From Steromphala cineraria (taxonomy: Eukaryota > Mollusca > Gastropoda > Trochida > Trochidae), in assembly GCA_916613615.1 (NCBI GenBank), contig OU744730.1, forward strand, positions 20,710,406-20,774,405: DNA of 64,000 nucleotides, read 5' to 3'. Below are positions 36,886 to 48,831 of the stretch, in pieces. How positions within the stretch are numbered: the stretch's first letter is position 1; every line of letters starts with the position of its first letter. The position numbers and the translations under genes are program-made. The notes under the pieces are model-generated. The model was not told the DNA's origin. It made no database searches and saw only the letters and a program-made list of their open reading frames with translations.

Positions 36886-38750
36886 CCCCCCTTTTATACA
36901 AAACCTTGTTTGCACTGAAACCATTTTTTGGATAGATATAAAAACTTTGTGGCAATTAAAGCACAACATCTAATTGTGTTAAAAACTTTAAACGGAATAG
37001 ATACTCTAACGGATATACTTCATACCCTGCAGACATGATTACAATCTCATTACCCATACATATCAAAACTAATTTCAACAAGGAACAAAAACTCAATCAA
37101 ATGTTAGTTCTAAGGCTAAAGTTAACTATGCATGCAGATAGACAAAGAAAGTAAAGTTATGTAAGAACATTGATAGTGCTAAAGCGTATGAAACTGATCA
37201 TAAAGAAAGCAAAACAATTTGATACAATGGTCTCACTGCCAAATTAGATTTAATATTAGTTCTACAACTAGAGTAAATATACATTCAGACAGACAACATA
37301 GAATAGTTTCTCAGTGTATGAATTAGACGCATCACTATCCACAAATATCAATTTGAAAAAATAAATTCCCTTGTTAATGTTGCGGTTCTCAACATTAGCC
37401 CAATGTTTTTTCATGTAAGTGTATGAATTTGCAGAACTGGTGTTTGAAACAAACATTTATAAGAAAGTGAATAAAATTCCTGGCTCAACTGAACCTTGGG
37501 TTGTTAGTGCCTAAACTTAAGATATACAAACAGACGAAAAGGTTTCGATATTGTTAGAGTGAGTCAGCTGAAAACATGAAAATAAACCAAACCATTTACC
37601 CTAAATTTTGTTAGAAAAATAAATTGCCTTTATCTTACTGCCAAACATATTTTGATGTAATGGTTAAAATAGAGTAAATATGCATGCAAGCAAAAAACAT
37701 AGAATGTGGATATTTAAAAGTGTTTTTTTTTAAAAGTTTATAAACAAAAGCAAGGCTATTTCCTCAAAAGGTTAGTTTTCAACAGAAATATTATCCCATG
37801 TTTGTACCTAGAATAGTTAAATATACAAAAAGACAACATAGAACATGGATACGGTTAGTAAATGTGAACATGCAGCATGCAGAAAGCAGAGCTTATATAT
37901 ACATGTATACTGAGATTTGGTTACATCATACCTTTCTTTATGTCAGTCTTAGTAATGTCAAACCTGAAACAAAGTCATCAGTTTAACATATGAAGGATAT
38001 ACACCTGGAAACAAAAAAGACACCACTTGCGGTGGAATCATTCCTTTTTCAATGACAAAAGTTAAATTTTTTATTTTACACTGAGTAAGTTGAGGCTGGT
38101 TGAGCCGATTTGTGGTTAAACTTAGTTTTCAAGAGTATTTTTTTTTGCTGAGATTAAATTCATTATAGCTTTTTGACAAAAATTATAGTATATACTTTAC
38201 CCTCTGTCAAAATAATGTCATGAACCCTTCATGAAATGCTAGACTACTTGGATAAACTATGGAAAGAGATGTTTTTAAACCATTTCCATATTGTGTGAAC
38301 ATTCCTATATGCCTCTATAGCATTTAGCTCTCAACACATACTTTCTCAATGAAATGACACTCATCTAAAAAATAACCCGAAACAATCAAAATATGATTTC
38401 TTTCTGAGAGCTTGGGGTTTTGAATATCTACATCCAAGTTTATGTCCAACAAGAATTTTTGACAAGAATTCCATCAAAATCATCAAATCCAAACTAAACT
38501 ACATATTCCTACACTCTCTTCCAGGTGAGTTATTTAAAAGCAAAAAACAAAGTAGCAACAACACCAGCCTGACACAAGAAAAATAGTTTTCTTTTGTGAT
38601 AAGAGTATTAAGAACATGAATACAAAGGTATGTCTGGGCTGCTGCCTCATGACAAGAGTTTCATCAAAGTCATCAAATCACAACTAAACTGCAACTAAAC
38701 CAGCGTGGACTACCACGTAACTTATATAACAGAAAAGCATAAAGTATCCT
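36886..38750. other. AT-rich intergenic DNA with loose internal repetition
   Basis: Phrases such as GACAACATAGAA, AGAGTAAATAT and AAACATTTATA recur at about 37250-37850, suggesting an old tandem duplication of roughly 200-400 bases. A repeated CATCAAA(G/A)TCATCAAATC phrase occurs at about 38472 and 38662. No genes. Confidence 0.4.
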
Positions 38751-39800
38751 CGCCACTGGCTGTGAGCCCACATGTATGTATGTGTTCATGTTCGATAGTG
38801 CTGTATGATGTCCAATTCCCCGGGGCGGTGAGTGGCGGGTATTAAAGGAGATTACACCAAAATCTCAATCAAGGAGGATTGAGGAGAAATATTCTTGAAG
38901 GTGGACAAACTCGCCAATCTTGAGTAATGAAGTCCTCATGGATCTCAGACCAAGTTTGCTCAAGATTATGATTAATGGGCGAGATTATAACGCCATTCCA
39001 AGAATCACATTCAAATCTTGCCAATATCATAGCCAAGGACAACGTTGTCATTTACAACCCCCAAAATGCTCGTTTTTCACCCAAATATGATGCCAAGATT
39101 TTTTCCCTGGTAATTTTCCAATCTAACTTCTAATATTTAGGACCATTTTAATTATTCCTTGTAATAACGCACATCGGGCTGCGAGGCACCGACTCAATTT
39201 TCTCGCCTTTTGACGTTTATAGACAAGTTTTATAATCAAAGCTCAATTTCGTTTCCAAGATGCACCGGTAGAAAGAAATTTCAATCTTATAACAGTTATT
39301 TGTGCGAGTTTTAATTACTCCTTGATAATGGCTAAAAGCTATGTGAACCTAATCAGAATCTTTGACAGCAAACTAGAAATATTAATCACCATAATCTCTA
39401 ATATCCGAGCCGATATTGAGGGCGAAATTTAATCATTGTGCGAAAATTGGGGATTGTGTGTCAGTGATTAATAGACCAACAAAGCTTCCCCGTGCTAACT
39501 CAGCCATGATAAGGAAGATAGATAACTCATTTGGGACCCATCCAGTTTGACCTCGCAGACAAGGCGACTTCGCTCATTAAAACAATACCTCTCCTTCTTT
39601 CCCAACTTGCTTACAAAAAACAAACTTTTCCGCATTGAGAAAATGTCTATTTGAAAATTGAAGTGCAGCTTTTAATTACTTTAGTCAAGTTTCTGAAATT
39701 TTTTCCTTGAAATTTAATCACAATATATCGAGTTTTTGATGGATGGCATTAATCAAGGTTTGAAGGGACGGGGAATCAATTTCTTACTTTCTCCTATAAC
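38750..39800. promoter_or_regulatory. Candidate conserved non-coding regulatory block
   Basis: A repeat-free kilobase with many ATTA/AATC words: ATGATTAATGGGCGAGATTA, TTTTAATTATTCCTTG, GTTTTAATTACTCCTTGATA, GTTTATAGAC, GTCAGTGATTAATAGACC and TGGCATTAATCAAGG. No frame is longer than 60 codons. Dense paired-ATTA texture is typical of developmental enhancers. This is inferred, not tested. Confidence 0.42.
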
Positions 39801-40084
39801 ATCACATTTTTAATGACTTTTTTACGGCTGGACTTGTGTTGACAATATATGAAAGCAATAAAAGAATGGTGACATAAATTTGATTTTTTTTGTTATATAT
39901 AATTTGCTTTTTTAAATTTGTACCACAACAATATAGATTTATGAAACTTGTCTGATGTCAGTGGTAGTAAATCAGAAATTGAAAGATATTAAAAAATTGG
40001 ATTATCAAATTTCAAAATTATTTTTCTCATGTACTGATTTATGGAAACGTATATGATAGACATTGATGTTTAAGCTGGAGTATC
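39801..40084. other. AT-rich spacer
   Basis: AT-rich DNA between a candidate regulatory block and the 37-bp minisatellite. Nothing recognised. Confidence 0.5.
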
Positions 40085-41060
40085 AATCAATCAACCAGAT
40101 ATATCTGTATTTATTTGAAACAACCTTATAATTCAACAATCAGCAATTAGTTTAATCAACCTTAATTCAATGAACTGCACAATCAGTCCACTCAATCTTG
40201 ATGTTTTAACAATCAGCGACTGTTTCAATGAACCTTGTTCTATTAACAATCAGTAATTGTAATAATCATCATTGACCTTTCAACAACCAGTAATTGTATT
40301 AACCAACCTGGATCAATAAACAATCAGTAATTGTATTAATCAATCTTGATCTATCAACCATCAGTAAGTGTTCCAATCAACCTTTATCAATCTACAATCA
40401 GCAATTGTATTAATCAACCTGAATCAATCAACAATCAATGAGTGTTCCAATCAACCTTGATCAATCAACCATCAGCAATTGTTCCAATAAACTTTGATCA
40501 ATCACCAATCAGTAATTGGAATAATCAACCTGAATCAATCTACAATCAATGAGTGTTCCAATCAACCTTGATCAATCAACCATCAGCAATTGTTCCAATA
40601 AACCTTGATCAATCAACAATCAGTAATTGGATAAATCAACCTGAATCAATCTACAATCAATGAGTGTTCCAATCAACCTTGATCAATCAACAATCAGTAA
40701 CTGTATTTATCAACCTTGATTTAATCAATACGTAATTGTATCAACCAACAATCAGTAATTGTATCACTCAACCTTGATCTCTAGACAATTAGTAATGTAT
40801 TATTCAACCTTGATTCATCAACAACCAGTTATATAATCTTGATCTTTCAACCATCAATAATTGTATTAATCAACCTTGATCAATCAACAATCAATAAGTT
40901 TTTCAATCAACTTTGATCTATCTACAATCAGTAATTGTATTAATCAAACTTGATTTATCTACAATCTGTAATTATTACAATCAAACATATTAACACTCTG
41001 TAATTGTCACAATAAACCTTGATATTTCAACAATCAGTAAATAATGTTCCAATAACCCTT
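40085..41060. repeat. 37-bp minisatellite, about 26 units
   Basis: The word AATCAG and its variants occur at 40211, 40248, 40285, 40322, 40359, 40396 and 40433, an exact 37-base step. Core words are AATCAGTAATTGTATTA and ATCAACCTTGATCAATCAA. The plus strand is poor in G. Units are more uniform in the middle (about 40380-40720), where a two-unit pattern alternates GTAATTG and GAGTGTTCC variants. Confidence 0.9.
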
Positions 41061-43140
41061 GACCTACCACAAATATCCTAAACTATCATCAAGACAAAAT
41101 TGCTGCACCCATTTGGTGTCTTAAAACATTAAGATGTTGCTGCTATTTTGATCATATATCCAAAATACTGACTCAATTAGTGCAAACCCTCTGATTGGTT
41201 AATTTACAGAAATTACAACAGAGGGAAGGACCTAGGATTGACTGTTTCTGAACTTACACTGCATAAGCAATGGTCTGATTAATTATCTGAGCAGACAAGC
41301 AAATGATCATAAACTAAAGCAATGCAGTTGACATATCTGGAAACATATCACTAAGACTATTTAACAGGTGCCCCTTCAGATGATGAATGGACTAAAGGAT
41401 TATAGTCAGCAGGTGGCGATGGACTGAAGCTATTGTGAGTATCAATAAGGTTTGTCCTTTTAAAAAAACCAATACTTGAAAAAGGTAGATATTTTTTAAA
41501 TATGAAATAATGTTATATTCATACACTGACCAAATATCAGTCATAAGAATCCTTAAAGTTTAGCAGCCTGGAATATTCGACTAACAAACAACAATATTTG
41601 CTCTTCAAAAACTTTCCGCGAGGTAAGGTTAGAAGGGTTTGCATATATCAAAACTTCAAAACTCATAAACCTTTAATTTCATAACATTTAATGTTTATTT
41701 TAGCAAATAAAACTTTTTAACAGTGTGTGTTTTTTAACTACAGAGATGCTCATGTTAGACCTTATAAATACAAAACACTAAGGCATGAAGACCCATAATT
41801 GAATGGAGCAAATGTTAAATGGAAATTTGAACCTTCTCCATAAAAGAGTTCCACCAAGGGAACAAACTCACATCAGGGAGTATTCGATAAATACTGAACT
41901 TAACATGCTTAAATGAAATGTCATTTGACAGATTGCAAATTTTAATAATGGAAAATACTAGTCTTTGAGGAATATTTTAACTGATAAAATAGTCAAGGTT
42001 GAGAAAGCACACACTTACAGTTAATGTCGCAAAATTAAAAGATGTTAAAACTTGTTAGGAAATTTCTCAAGGGTCATGCTATAATTGCGCCTGTCAATGA
42101 ATTATAAAATGATTTCATAAATCAAACTATTATATAGGTATCACTATGACAGGGTCTTTTGTGGATGATTTTTCAACCATTATGAATCTGCATGCTGTTG
42201 CGATTAAACCCTGTTAGCCTTAATGAAATTTTTTTTTTACTTGAATGAAATATCATTTAAAGTCAGGTGGTATTCATACACACCAGATTAAGTATTTATT
42301 AATCATCCATCTTCTTAGTTACCTTTCAAAATTTTATAAATATATTTTTTGGCTTGAATTTGAAAGTATTCCCAAATCTACTGTTGTCAAGGTTCAACAA
42401 AGCTTCGTCAAACAAAGAAGAATCATCTGATTAATAATCAAAACGTTAAAATGTCAAATATTTTGAATGATTCAATCCATTGAAAATGACAGCAATATAT
42501 TTGACAAAAAAATAAAAATACAAATCAATTCAAAATAATGAAAGGTTAAAAGATATATTTGTTAACTTGTATATGACTTTGCACATACAGTACAATTTTA
42601 GGGACCAAATAGAAAGTCAGAAGAATGAACGAGAGGATTGGGATAATCTATTGTCAGTGAAGTACAGACAGGAGTTATTTCCCTTTGTGTGAAAACGGGT
42701 AGCAGTCAATCATTTTAAGAAGGAAAAGAGGATGTCACTTGAATAAAATAAAATAAAGCAATAAAATTTGTTTTGATTTGGTATATTGGTTAATTTGCTT
42801 AAGATATATTCATCTAAAGAAATAAAGTAAGTAAATTAATTAACTTATTTGTTCATAGATGTTTGTAAACTTTGTATTGACTTTCCAATTATTTATCTAT
42901 TGTTGACTGAAGGAGGAAAATAAAGATTCAAGAATAAAAGGAAATTCATTTATCTATAAATAAATTACAAAACTTAAAAACCAATAAAGAAATAAAAGGG
43001 TATTAAAGACAAACAAATAAATTTTGAAAAGCAATTTTTGAAAGTAAAAATGTGTAAGATCAAAACAAGTTTATTATTTTAAAAAACTAGTAAACTCAAA
43101 ATTTCATAAAAAAACACAGAATCAAAACATTTTCACTGAA
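41061..43140. other. AT-rich intergenic DNA, nothing recognised
   Basis: No coding exon, RNA gene or dispersed repeat supported. Confidence 0.5.
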
Positions 43141-43570
43141 ATATTTTCCAAATTCAGATGGAGACGCCAATTTCTTACGAATTTCAGTCGGAGGTAGCCC
43201 TGCCAATCAATTTAATTGTTTTCAGCGTGATTGTAGTTTGCCAATCTGAACTGGCCGACAATGGTCGCATCGCAGTGAGGTATTTAATATTCAACGCATA
43301 TAATATTACATTTGGGCGATAAAAATCAATATGATATTCCTTTTCCTATTTTTACCATAGGAACTCTCTGATTGTGCATTCCGCCTCTCCCTTTCAAATC
43401 TTCCCATGACATTGTCCACATTGCCAGTGGGTTAGCATCCTATGCCAAGGTCCATATCGTCTCCGCAAATTATTTCAAAGCTCTCGTGTTATACAATTAG
43501 TGATCTTTTGACTGATTACACAATTTTGAATATTCCATGATTATCCAAAGCCTCGCTCGCTGGTCAATAA
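43140..43570. promoter_or_regulatory. Candidate conserved non-coding regulatory block
   Basis: Higher-complexity, repeat-free stretch between AT-rich flanks, with CAATCAATTTAATTGTT, TTTGGGCGATAAAAATCAAT, CAAATTATTTCAAAG and GACTGATTACACAATTTTG. No coding potential was seen. Confidence 0.4.
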
Positions 43571-44320
43571 TGCCATGTTTGCAAACCCGATTGCCCTAAA
43601 CCTTACCTGATAAAAAAGCTTCGGTTTTGTGCATATGGAAATAAGAATTCATTTGGAAAAAGTATTAGAGTCAGTTTTATGGGAACTAATTAAGCTAAGA
43701 AGCTTCAGAAATATCAAACTGTTCCTTGGAATTACTTAAATGCTTCTGTTTGAAATGTTTACAGAGGCGTGCTACTGGAAGATGGATGTACAGAAAAATG
43801 TTGGTGTTTTCAATGGTTGGTAGCGATTCTCCAATGTCAACCTTGCATTTTTGAGTATATATGTTCTAAATAGATTTAATTATGCTTTTTATACAATAAA
43901 TTTCAACTAATAAATTTCACATAAATTATCAACAAATATATAACCTAAAATCAATGACGTTATTTTGAAAACATATTTTTGTGTCTTCGTAATCACACAA
44001 TATTAAAATCTTTATAGAGTCATTACAAATTCAGACATTGGATAATATTTCTTTATGAGGGGTTTCAAATTATTGAAGCAGCTTGCCAAGACCATTATAT
44101 TAATAAGTATATAATGCATTAGGAGCAACAAGCATATCTAGAGCTTGCATTTATCTTAGTTATATAATATTATATGTCATAAAACATAAATGTCAGAGAA
44201 CTTGGGGCAACAAAATGTTTTCAAGAAATAGTACCTGCACAACAAATAAATAATTCTTAGAAAAAATACAAATCGTAGCTTTTCCTTATTTTGCAAAGGA
44301 CAAATTGGATGCTTTTCCCT
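43571..44320. other. AT-rich intergenic DNA
   Basis: Nothing recognised beyond AT-rich sequence. Confidence 0.5.
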
Positions 44321-44324
44321 TCAC

Positions 44325-44400
44325 AGCAAAATCTTAAAGTGTTGATGTGGCTATGCACTGCAGTGACACCTGCTAGCTTTGTCTGGAACTCGTGTTTACT
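44325..44400 (-). repeat. SINE body fragment
   Basis: GTGGCTATGCACTGCAGTGA followed by CACCTGCTAGC and GGAACT matches the SINE body (GGCTATGCATTGCGGTGA, AACCTGCGA, GGAACT). Both ends are lost. Confidence 0.55.
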
Positions 44401-45244
44401 ACTAACATGATGTGTCTTGTCAACAGAAAAATTAGATCTATATACTCCCATGTACTAATTGTTCAATTGACTAATTGGGTCATAAGAATGCTTATTACCA
44501 CACTTATAATTATATCAACTCATCATGTCTTGGAAGGGGTAGAGCCTTTAGAATTGCAACCCCTTGACATTCCCTTAATTATTTGGGGACAAAGATGAAA
44601 TTGGCAAACTTAGTCCCCATCAAATATAATTATCTTAAATGAGCTTTCAGCATTACAGAAGATAAAGAATGTTTAAAGGTGGGCAAACCACCAAAGTTAT
44701 AATTGAAAAAGGGTCAAGACCATATAACCGCCCTCTGTCGTAAGTAAGGAAGTTGTCTTCCTGAAAATGTAACTTCATGGGCAAATTTCTTTCAATGGTA
44801 CAAACATAATATTTGAGAGGGAGTGAAGCACCAAATGCTCACACTTTCAGCCGAAAGGTGCAAGATTCAATACCTGAAATTTCAGCTTTTGCAGTTATTA
44901 GTTCTGGAGAAGTGAAAAATGCCAAAAGTTTACAGCCGATTGATTCTGGTCAGTTGAGGAAGGTTGATCAAATTTAGTCAATGAAATATGTAAATTATTA
45001 CTGTATCTCCATTTCTATTATTTTATTTATTAAGGATTTTCATTTCATATTGTACTCAGGGAAATGTTTCTTTTTGATCAACAGTATAATAGATCTGGTG
45101 TAATGTTTTCTTTTGATATATTAAGATAAGATAACACTTTATTACCCAAAAGTTAAGTTGTTTTGGTTTAATTTTTATTTTCTATATATATACTTTACCA
45201 TTGAACATAACATCAGATGTACCATAGTGTAGATATTGTATTCA
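44401..45244. other. Intergenic DNA
   Basis: No gene supported. At 44820-44960 phrases such as TTCAGCTTTTGCAGTTATTA and AAAAGTTTACAGCCGATTG hint at a degraded 'AGCTC' family remnant, not certain. Confidence 0.35.
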
Positions 45245-45390
45245 GTCAATCTAGACTTGTGGTCGTGATTAGCGCTTAGTAGCAGCTGTGAAAGTACACT
45301 CCTTCAGGGTAATAATGTAGCGCTTTGAGCATGTCTTAGGACGTGGAAAAGGCGCAATATAAGTAAGCACATTATTATTATTATTAGACT
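45245..45390 (+). repeat. Dispersed short repeat with (ATT)n tail
   Basis: In the opposite orientation to the 13.5 and 36.2 kb copies: GCGCTTAGTAGCAGCTG, GTACACTCCTTCAGGGTA, TGTAGCGCTTTGAGCATG and AAAGGCGCAATATAAGTAAG, then ATTATTATTATTA. The AGCGC...ATATAA...(ATT)n end is the 3' tail form seen in many metazoan SINE/LINE families. Confidence 0.65.
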
Positions 45391-45890
45391 GTATAAAAGG
45401 CTCCTATTTGATACACTGTCACAAGCCAATCTTGCCTTGAGGCCTGATGATCTGATATAAAATCTCTTTACCTAAGTAAGACAATATTTACTAACTTAAT
45501 CTTGTAAACAGAAAAATCAGTTCGTAATGTTATCAGCATCCGAGAAAAGCATTTAGTTTAACAACTTTCAATAACTATCTTAAAAGTCATCAACTATCGG
45601 AAGTAAGGATGAACTAATGCCCAAATAAAGATCTCCTAGCAATGATTTGCTTAATCAGCTTTTTTAAAATCAGATATTTTTTACACTTCTGATGGCCAGA
45701 GTTGAACAAACAACTATTATTGCGACCAAACGGATGGATACGAACAACGCTGATCATCGACAAATGGGTTGAGGTTCACTCATAAGAATCAATCTACACG
45801 AGAAATATTGGTTGAAAATGTCTTTTTGTCAACATGTTTCAAGCACCAACAATCTGAGCGGTGACTAAAAAAAGCCAGAATTGTGAGCTT
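45391..45890. other. Intergenic DNA
   Basis: Nothing specific. Sequence complexity rises towards the right, where the next candidate block begins. Confidence 0.4.
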
Positions 45891-46900
45891 TTATTGACCG
45901 AGGTGCTCTGTTTCCAATGTAATTACGACATGACCAGATTGTAGTTTTAAGTAATACAGCAATTACACAACTCGAGGCTAGCAGGGGCTACCTTGTCAAA
46001 TATGTCTGCATCAATATGGCATATGCTCCTAGCAATTACAAACGACCCACTTTTTTGGAGGGCGCAAATTTGCATGGAGATTGCAAATCGTGAAGAGCGT
46101 GGCATGGAGGCTCTCACTCGATACTAATTATTTTGCGTTCCGCATAGAACACTTGTTATCAGTCATCGGTGTAATACCGGCGTGATCCCATCATTTGAGG
46201 AGTAATTCAGATTTGCATTTGCATAATTAAATCTGCTCAAATAAAATGCAGCCCGTAATACACATTTTCTTCCAAATCTTGTTTGAATTGCCTCAGTAAT
46301 TATGATTGATTGTGGCGTTTTCTCATCTTGTGCCCGCCAGAAATATGGTAACATTTCATCTATATGCACAAAGCAAATAATGCTTACATCAAAACCATGC
46401 TTAATTTCGCACACTATTTCCATACTGGACTGTTTGCGGCAGAAATAGGTTCCATTCAACAATATTGGAAGTCCCTCATAATTTCCACAAATTGTATTAG
46501 ATCTACTTGCGGCCAGATGACGATGACATTTGCATATTATATCCTTTTTCTACCGTCCATTATTAAGCCAGACAAGTGCGCCCCTCTCCGCGTTCCTCGG
46601 CCGGCTATCAAGCACGACACCGAGAAATAGCGAAATGAGCTTTGAGGAAATTGTTGAAATTCAACATTATCTAAGACTGACATAAAGAACTCTTAATAAT
46701 CTAACATTTTTTATTGCGATTATTCAATTTGGAGGACATCTCTGGATTTCTGATTAATGCGGATAAATCATTAAATATCTTCCACTTTGTCCCGCGCCAA
46801 TGGCCCCAGAAAGGCAGGTCGGCCATTTTGAAAAAGGTGAATGATGGGCGAGACTTCCAATTATTGTCCAACTTTTGACGCATTTTTCTCAAATCAAAGC
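45890..46900. promoter_or_regulatory. Candidate conserved non-coding regulatory block with tandem POU octamers
   Basis: Repeat-free kilobase. At 46211-46224 two octamers overlap (ATTTGCATTTGCAT), followed directly by an ATAATTAAAT homeodomain core. Nearby are GATACTAATTATTTTGCG, CAGTAATTATGATTGATTG, GACATTTGCATATTATATCC and TGATTAATGCGGATAAATCA. Frames on both strands (46163-46630) overlap one another without any domain and are not credible genes. This is the strongest enhancer-like cluster in the window. Confidence 0.48.
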
Positions 46901-47655
46901 AAGTGATTATTCCATCTGTTGTCTTTGATTATACTCCAAGCAGAGAAATTACATTACTCACTAAAACAAATGACAGGGAATTTTTAACTTTTTCGTCTTA
47001 AACAAGATTAAACAATAACAATATCAATTTGTGTAATTTCATGGAATTTATAATTCTTTTCTTCTTACTGGAGAGATAATCAGTCTGATCAAAATTAGTC
47101 AAGATTTTGAAAGAGAACATGTCAAAATGATTTTCACAAAGAGATTTGGAAATGTAAGCAACTTCCTAAGCACACATTTGAGTCTATTTCAGTTAGATAT
47201 GAAACATGAGCATAGAGTTTGTTAGGCATATTGTACAATTTTGAAATGAATGCCCACAGAGATATTAACAATCAACATCCTTAAAGTTTTCTGAAAGATA
47301 TAATGGGGCCTTGTCTGCACTAATGACTTCAAAAGTTGATGTTTTAGTAGCCAGTAACTAGAGATGTGATGATAAGTATTCTTGTATTCAGGAATCGTGA
47401 TGCTTATTCTGACGATACACATATTGCAAACAGGCCTACCCCTTTTTGGAACAAATAGTAGTACTGTCTTTAAAAAATAGTAAGGTATCGTATTGTTATG
47501 ATATGTAGAGATAGGTATCGTATTGTGAAAAATCCTGTATTGTCACAACTCTATCAGAAACAACATCAATAACAACAAATTACATCGACAGGTTAAAGGT
47601 TAGCATTGGCCATAGAAAAGGGTTGATTGTGTTTTAGCAACAAGCAAGAGCAACA
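46901..47655. other. AT-rich intergenic DNA, nothing recognised
   Basis: A phrase TAAGGTATCGTATTGT and then TAGGTATCGTATTGTG at about 47479-47528 is a short direct repeat. No gene supported. Confidence 0.45.
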
Positions 47656-47658
47656 AAC

Positions 47659-47990
47659 TACCGTATTTCCTCGAATAGACGCCGGGGGCGTCTATTTTTT
47701 CAGACCCCCTTTAACCCCGGCATGTATTCGAGACCCAGTGTGTAATTGAGGCCGGCATCTATTTATTTTTAGTAGGAAATAGATGTATATAGTTGGTGTA
47801 AAGGGAGATTTCATTATTTGCATTCAGCTACGGGAGCATTGATTAATTAACTAATCACCCGGCGTCTATTCAAGATCTGGCATCTATTCGAGACCCGGCA
47901 TGTATTTACTTCTAACAGCCATACCCCCGGCATCTATTCGAGACCGGGCGTTTATTCGAGGCCCGCCGTCTATTCGATAAAAATACGGTA
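47659..47990. mobile_element. MITE with TACCGTATTT ends and CGAATAGACGCC repeats
   Basis: TACCGTATTT (47659-47668) and AAATACGGTA (47981-47990) are perfect inverted ends, compatible with a TA duplication. Inside, ATTCGAGACC and GGCATCTATT-type words recur at least four times. Similar 'CCGTATTT...CGAATA' elements are widespread in animal genomes. No transposase. Confidence 0.82.
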
Positions 47991-48830
47991 CATCAGTATG
48001 TTAAGGGTAATTACAAGCTTATTGGTTGCCTAACCTTTTGGTCTAAGATATTTTTTTAATGGGAAAATTTGTGAAACCAATGTAGCGCTATGCCTCGAAT
48101 TTTGGCATTTTTAAAGTGTATTTTATTATCATTATTATCTGTAGCTTATTTTAGCTGGTGGTCAATCATTAATCAATCCCTTTGTGATTAACAAATTTTT
48201 TTTGGTTTATTCACACTTCTCCCTCTCCTCAAATAAACGTAATATTAACAAATTGTTTATAAGGAAAGAAGATATAAGTTTACAGAGAAAACAGATTTTC
48301 CATCCAGACAAATATATTTAAAAGAAACTTTGAATAAAACCTATAAAAACATGCTCAACGCTCTCTAATGTGACTCTCACATAAACATAAGGTAAAGAAG
48401 ACCATTGATTCCTTTCATTATTCAATCTTCACTGTGATTATTAATGGCAACAGAACAATCATGACGTGTTTGTAACACTATCTTGCTATAGTAGACTTCA
48501 TTTACATGGTCTAATCATACGATGTTATTCTAAAAACTTTAAACTTTTAGAAACACACAATTAATAACACAACATCAAAGTCAACAATTAGTTTTGTTTG
48601 AGTTGTTCAAGGTTATTTGTCATTGTTTTCTTGATGAAGAACCTCATAGTATCAGACCCATGGATCAGTGACAGTATATAGCCAAGTCAGGGTATCAACT
48701 GTCAAATTAAATGTCAATTTCAAAACTTTCTTTTATAATTCTGAGGTCTTTTTGTACAAAGTTTGCTACAGTACCAATTTGGACACCAATTAATATAGAC
48801 AATCTGGGCTGTGAATGTGTTAAATAAACA
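47991..48830. other. AT-rich intergenic DNA
   Basis: No gene or repeat recognised. Confidence 0.5.
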
Positions 48831-48831
48831 T

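Noticed and set aside
36574..36973. Overlapping plus- and minus-strand frames of 85-95 codons
   Set aside because: All are translations of the full-length SINE at 36563-36885.
46163..46630. Overlapping minus (99 codons) and plus (88 codons) frames
   Set aside because: Both sit in the octamer-rich candidate regulatory block. They lack domains, and both strands being open is better explained by chance in GC-richer DNA.
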